This document shows, piece by piece, positions 5,293 to 7,871 of a DNA stretch of 7,871 nt. The DNA comes from an uncultured Acidimicrobiaceae bacterium. GTDB lineage: Bacteria > Actinomycetota > Acidimicrobiia > Acidimicrobiales > MedAcidi-G1. The stretch lies in assembly GCA_913054115.1 (NCBI GenBank), contig CAJXIS010000092.1:1-7871 (forward strand), given 5' to 3'. A program made the position numbers and the translations under genes. Within the stretch, counting starts at the first letter, position 1, and every line of letters starts with the position of its first letter. The notes beneath the pieces were generated by a model that saw nothing but the letters and a program-made list of their open reading frames with translations, was not told the DNA's origin and did no database searches.

Positions 5293-6569
5293 CGGATCTC
5301 GTCTGCCGGCACGGGCCGGGGCTGGGTGGCCTTGCCCTGGCCGATCCGCACCCTGGTGCCCTCCCGCTGCTGTGCGTATTGCTCGTCGGACATCTGGGCG
5401 GCGAGCTCGTCGAGGCGCAGCCGGTTGGTCATGGGGACGATGCGGTCCTCGTCGGCCATGCCCCGGTAGCGCGCTGAGACGGCGTGCTTTTTGTTCACCT
5501 GGTGTGGCTGCCAGAGGCTGAGGTCGTCGGGGTCCACGTCGCACTCGATGGTGAGGGCGCCGTCCCGCTCGGCCGCCTCGAGCAGTTCGAGGCCGACGGC
5601 CGTCCGGGCGATCACCCCGTTGGTGCCCGGGTCGTCGTCGTCTACTCCACGGACCGGGGAGCCTCCGGGCCAGGTGTCGGCGGCGGCGATGTCGGCGGCC
5701 TCGCCGATCCCGTCGGGGCACACCTTGCAGCGCCACGGCAGCTGCCACATGCTCGCATCGTCGCCCCAGAGGTCGAGGTAGTGGGCCTCCCGGACCCCGT
5801 CGGTGGTCTCGATCCGGGTCGGGCCGGGGCAACCCCGGCCCCGATAGCGGAAACCGGTCACGGTGGCGGGATCGACGTCGACGCGATCGAGGAAGGCGGC
5901 CATCGAAGCGGGCGGAAAGTAGCCGCCGCACACCGGTGTGAGCCAGTAGCGGACCAGCTCGTCGACCCGTGGGTCGTGGCGGGCGTGGTTGCGCAGGGCG
6001 GAGATGTCGCAGGGCTTGCCGATGAACGCGAACGGCTGGCCCCGGTCGAGCACGTCGTCGACGTCGATCAGCGGCGCCGTCGGGCCGTAGCGGGAGCCGG
6101 CGGCCTCCATGACGTCGGCCTGCGTGAAGCTGAGGTGGCGTTCGCCGCAGGTGGGCGTGGTCGTCGATGCCTTGGCGTGGAGCACGAACTCGACCCGCCG
6201 GCTGGCGAGCAGGTAGCCGGCCAGCGCCGTCAGCACGCCGCCGGTCGAACCCTCGTGGCGGACGACCGGGTCGGCGGCCCACGCCCGCACGATCCGCAGC
6301 CAGGTCCCCCACACGGGGTCGAGCGAGGCGTCGGCATCGACCAGCCGCTCGGGAAGCCCGTCGATACGGGTGCCGGGGCAGATGTCGTAGATCCGGTCGA
6401 CGGTGGCGTGGTCGAGGTCGCCGATCACGACGGGTTGCTCGTAGCCGGAGGCGGTCTTGACGACCCGCACGGTGTCGGGGCCGGCCACCGACTGGCAGAT
6501 GCCACAGCCGATGCAGAGCCCCTGCTCGACGATGGCGTAGAGGCGATCCTCGGGGCTCAGGTCAGGCAT
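5289..6569 (-). CDS. Coenzyme F420 hydrogenase/dehydrogenase beta subunit (FrhB) family flavo-iron-sulfur protein
   Basis: This 426-residue protein matches the FrhB/FdhB N- and C-terminal domain family. That family includes F420-reducing hydrogenase beta, F420-linked formate dehydrogenase beta and the ferredoxin-using 7-hydroxymethyl chlorophyll a reductase. The N-terminus has a ferredoxin-like CIGCGIC (Cys19, 22, 25) with Cys64 in ICPG, fit for a [4Fe-4S] cluster. Then come HEGSTGGVLTALAGYLL (105-121), FIGKPCDISALRN (182-194) and FRYRGRGCPGPTRI (240-253), and CKVCPDGIGEAADIAAADTWPGG (from 281) is the C-terminal Cys signature. Further Cys at 187, 214 and 247 could hold a second cluster; FAD is expected. 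It probably shuttles electrons between F420H2 or ferredoxin and a partner. Its start overlaps the end of the Rieske gene by 8 nt. I chose ATG 6569; a TTG at 6590 is possible but has no better ribosome site. No hydrogenase large or small subunit is nearby, so an oxygenase-linked role is more likely. Confidence 0.85.
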   Translation of the reverse strand: MPDLSPEDRLYAIVEQGLCIGCGICQSVAGPDTVRVVKTASGYEQPVVIGDLDHATVDRIYDICPGTRIDGLPERLVDADASLDPVWGTWLRIVRAWAADPVVRHEGSTGGVLTALAGYLLASRRVEFVLHAKASTTTPTCGERHLSFTQADVMEAAGSRYGPTAPLIDVDDVLDRGQPFAFIGKPCDISALRNHARHDPRVDELVRYWLTPVCGGYFPPASMAAFLDRVDVDPATVTGFRYRGRGCPGPTRIETTDGVREAHYLDLWGDDASMWQLPWRCKVCPDGIGEAADIAAADTWPGGSPVRGVDDDDPGTNGVIARTAVGLELLEAAERDGALTIECDVDPDDLSLWQPHQVNKKHAVSARYRGMADEDRIVPMTNRLRLDELAAQMSDEQYAQQREGTRVRIGQGKATQPRPVPADEIR

Positions 6570-7695
6570 TGTCGGACTCGGCAGGGTCAAGCAGGGCGTC
6601 GCGCACCATCTTCTGGAAGAAGTGGACGTGGTGCTCGCTGTATTCGGGCGACGAGCGGTCGACCACGAACCGGCCCTGGGTGTAGCCCCGGGAGTGCAGG
6701 CCCCGCTGGACCTTCTCGCAGAGGCCGACGTCCTCGACGATGAGCACCTCCTTGATATACCGGATGAAGTCGCGCTCCTGGTCGGAGAGGTCGCGGTGCG
6801 CGAAGTAGAAGTCCCAGCGTTCGGTCGTGGTCTCCGGGCCGGTGGGCAGCACCTGGAACATGCAGAGGCTGGTGGGCCCCGGGTAGGTGAGCGGGATCAC
6901 CGTCGGCCAGATGTAGCCGAACATGGCGTCCTGCTCGATGTCCGTACCGGTCAGGTCGTAGGCGCCGTTGGCGTCATCCCGGCGCTCGACGCCGTGGGTG
7001 AACGTGATCCCGCTGTCGGTCCACACGGCCTTCTGGGCGTAGTCGACCAGTTCCATGAGCGTCGGGTGGTTGACGTTGCAGTGGTAGCACTCGTGGTTGT
7101 TGTCGATCACGGTCTTCCAGTTGGCGGCGATTTCGACCTCGTGGCGCTCGACCCGGACGAGGTCGTCGAGGCCCGGGCAGGCCTCGCGGAGGTCGTCGAG
7201 GAACCGGCCGGTCTGGTCCCGGAGCGGGACGGCGTCGGGATCCAGGTTGACGAACAGGAAGCCCCCGAGCGACTCGACCCGGACGGGCTTGAGGTCGGCG
7301 TTGTCGGGGATCCAGTCATCGAGAGCCTTGCGGCCCCTGGCGCCGCGGAAGTCACCGTTCGGCGAGTAGCTCCACTGGTGGTACGGGCAGACCAGCAGCC
7401 TCGACCCGCCGCAGCCCTCGACGAGGGGATGGGCCCGGTGGCTGCACACGTTGTAGAAGGCCCGGATCTCGCCGTCGAGCCCCCGGATGACGACGACGCC
7501 CTGGTCGGCGATCTCTCCGGCGTGGTAGTCGCCCGGGTCCGGAACGTCGGTCTCGTGGCACTGGTACCACCAGGTCCGGTAGAAGATCGACTCGTGCTCG
7601 AGCCGGAAGACCTCCGGGTCGTGGTACCAGGACGCAGGCAGGGTCCGGGATTCCTCAGCCAGGTCGGCGAAGAGGCCGGGGTCGAGAGCGGTCAT
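6562..7695 (-). CDS. Rieske non-heme iron oxygenase alpha subunit, quaternary-ammonium oxygenase-like
   Basis: This 377-residue protein carries both redox centres of a Rieske oxygenase. The [2Fe-2S] site is Cys84-x-His86, then 16 residues, then Cys103-x2-His106 (CPYHQWSY). The catalytic iron site is in NNHECYHCNVNHP: His205 and His210, with Asp322 of EDVGLCEKVQRGL as the third ligand. The residue bridging to the Rieske centre is Glu202, where naphthalene-type dioxygenases have Asp. Glu here is known for carnitine oxygenase CntA, and the ECYHC context with the C-terminal SEHHVHFF segment recalls glycine betaine, stachydrine and carnitine oxygenases. An O2-dependent N-demethylation or C-N cleavage is therefore the best guess. 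ATG 7695 overlaps the upstream stop as ATGA and has GGAGG 6 nt before it. ATG 7701, two codons earlier, overlaps that site. No beta subunit is present, as is usual for this alpha-only group. Confidence 0.9.
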   Translation of the reverse strand: MTALDPGLFADLAEESRTLPASWYHDPEVFRLEHESIFYRTWWYQCHETDVPDPGDYHAGEIADQGVVVIRGLDGEIRAFYNVCSHRAHPLVEGCGGSRLLVCPYHQWSYSPNGDFRGARGRKALDDWIPDNADLKPVRVESLGGFLFVNLDPDAVPLRDQTGRFLDDLREACPGLDDLVRVERHEVEIAANWKTVIDNNHECYHCNVNHPTLMELVDYAQKAVWTDSGITFTHGVERRDDANGAYDLTGTDIEQDAMFGYIWPTVIPLTYPGPTSLCMFQVLPTGPETTTERWDFYFAHRDLSDQERDFIRYIKEVLIVEDVGLCEKVQRGLHSRGYTQGRFVVDRSSPEYSEHHVHFFQKMVRDALLDPAESDNA

Positions 7696-7871
7696 CCCCA
7701 TCCTCCGAACTTGTTGGTGCCGACCTTCACCAGGTCGCCGTCGAGGCGTCGCAGGCTGCACGGGTTGTCGGCATCAGCACGTGCCCCGGTCACCAGGTCG
7801 GCGAGGAGCCTGCTGCCGGCCGGCGCCAGCATCACGCCGGCCCAGTGGCCGCAGTTCACGAAGAGGCCGGG
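7692..7871 (-). CDS. DAO-family FAD-dependent amine/amino acid oxidase, C-terminal fragment (begins beyond right edge)
   Basis: The last 59 residues of this protein are present. PGLFVNCGHWAGVMLAPAGS followed by RLLADLVTG is the C-terminal FAD-contacting motif of the D-amino acid/glycine/sarcosine oxidase (DAO) fold, usually 'glyvntGHg..G..lApatGrlla.li.G'. These enzymes oxidise C-N bonds of amines or amino acids, giving an imine and reducing FAD. The N-terminal dinucleotide-binding GxGxxG lies outside the window, so the substrate class and full length are unknown. The TGA (7692-7694) overlaps the Rieske ATG by 4 nt, making this the upstream member of the operon. That placement suggests it acts on the substrate or product of the Rieske enzyme, for instance a sarcosine- or dimethylglycine-like N-methyl amine. 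Confidence 0.82.
   Translation of the reverse strand, partial: PGLFVNCGHWAGVMLAPAGSRLLADLVTGARADADNPCSLRRLDGDLVKVGTNKFGGWG
7702..7706 (-). promoter_or_regulatory. Ribosome binding site deciding the Rieske start
   Basis: GGAGG on the minus strand lies inside the end of the DAO gene, exactly 6 nt before ATG 7695. It excludes the longer frame that opens at 7761 and makes ATG 7701 too close to be used. Confidence 0.75.

Noticed and set aside
4462..6312. 616-residue frame including the second PhyH protein
   Set aside because: Only the part after ATG 5292 is PhyH-like. The rest is an Arg/Pro-rich shadow of the FrhB-type gene, and the ATGA overlap fixes the true start.
5289..6590. TTG start at 6590 for the FrhB-type gene
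   Set aside because: It has no ribosome site and a longer overlap. ATG 6569 gives a normal N-terminus 18 residues before the Cys motif, though the choice is not certain.
5484..6743. 419-residue plus-strand ORF
   Set aside because: It is antisense to the FrhB-type and Rieske genes, with Val/Gly/Asp-rich shadow composition and no domain.
7696..7761. Longer Rieske start at 7761
   Set aside because: The extra residues are Arg/Pro/Gly-rich, overlap the DAO gene and have no domain match. ATG 7695 has GGAGG at 6 nt.

Overview
The window is high-GC, tightly packed bacterial DNA. Strong G/C at third codon positions, a lipoprotein with a very long Thr/Val-Ala-Pro linker and an F420-hydrogenase beta-type protein all suggest an actinobacterium. 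Acidimicrobiia is my best guess, from habit of sequence rather than from any marker gene. No rRNA, tRNA, insertion sequence, integrase or CRISPR array is visible.

Layout, left to right. (1) 1-221, minus strand: the first 73 residues of a GH13 alpha-glucosidase/amylase-type enzyme that continues off the left edge. (2) 222-434: a divergent control region. It holds a LacI/CcpA-type operator palindrome, a candidate TTGACA promoter and an odd small ORF with a displaced hydrophobic stretch. (3) 435-3157, plus strand: a two-gene unit. An extracellular branched-chain-amino-acid-type (Peripla_BP_6) lipoprotein is followed after 11 nt by a PhyH-type Fe(II)/2-oxoglutarate dioxygenase with an SCP2-like N-terminal domain. 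(4) 3187-7871, minus strand: a five-gene run converging on it. In transcription order it encodes a DAO-family FAD amine oxidase (only the C-terminus is in the window), a Rieske oxygenase alpha subunit with the iron-site pattern of quaternary-ammonium oxygenases, an FrhB-type F420/ferredoxin flavo-iron-sulfur protein, a second PhyH dioxygenase, and an MFS transporter. The first four overlap by 4, 8 and 4 nt and are almost certainly co-translated. The MFS gene follows after an 87-nt gap holding two GC-rich hairpins.

How the parts may fit together (inference). The minus-strand operon looks like an oxidative pathway for a small N-methylated or quaternary amine. The Rieske enzyme would remove or hydroxylate an N-alkyl group, the DAO flavoenzyme would oxidise the resulting secondary or tertiary amine, and the PhyH enzyme would hydroxylate the carbon skeleton. 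The MFS protein would move substrate or product. The most interesting element is the FrhB-type protein, translationally coupled to the Rieske oxygenase where a ferredoxin-NAD(P)H reductase is normally expected. It could feed electrons from F420H2 or ferredoxin to the Rieske centre. The plus-strand binding protein and SCP2-PhyH pair may capture and hydroxylate a related or a more hydrophobic ligand.
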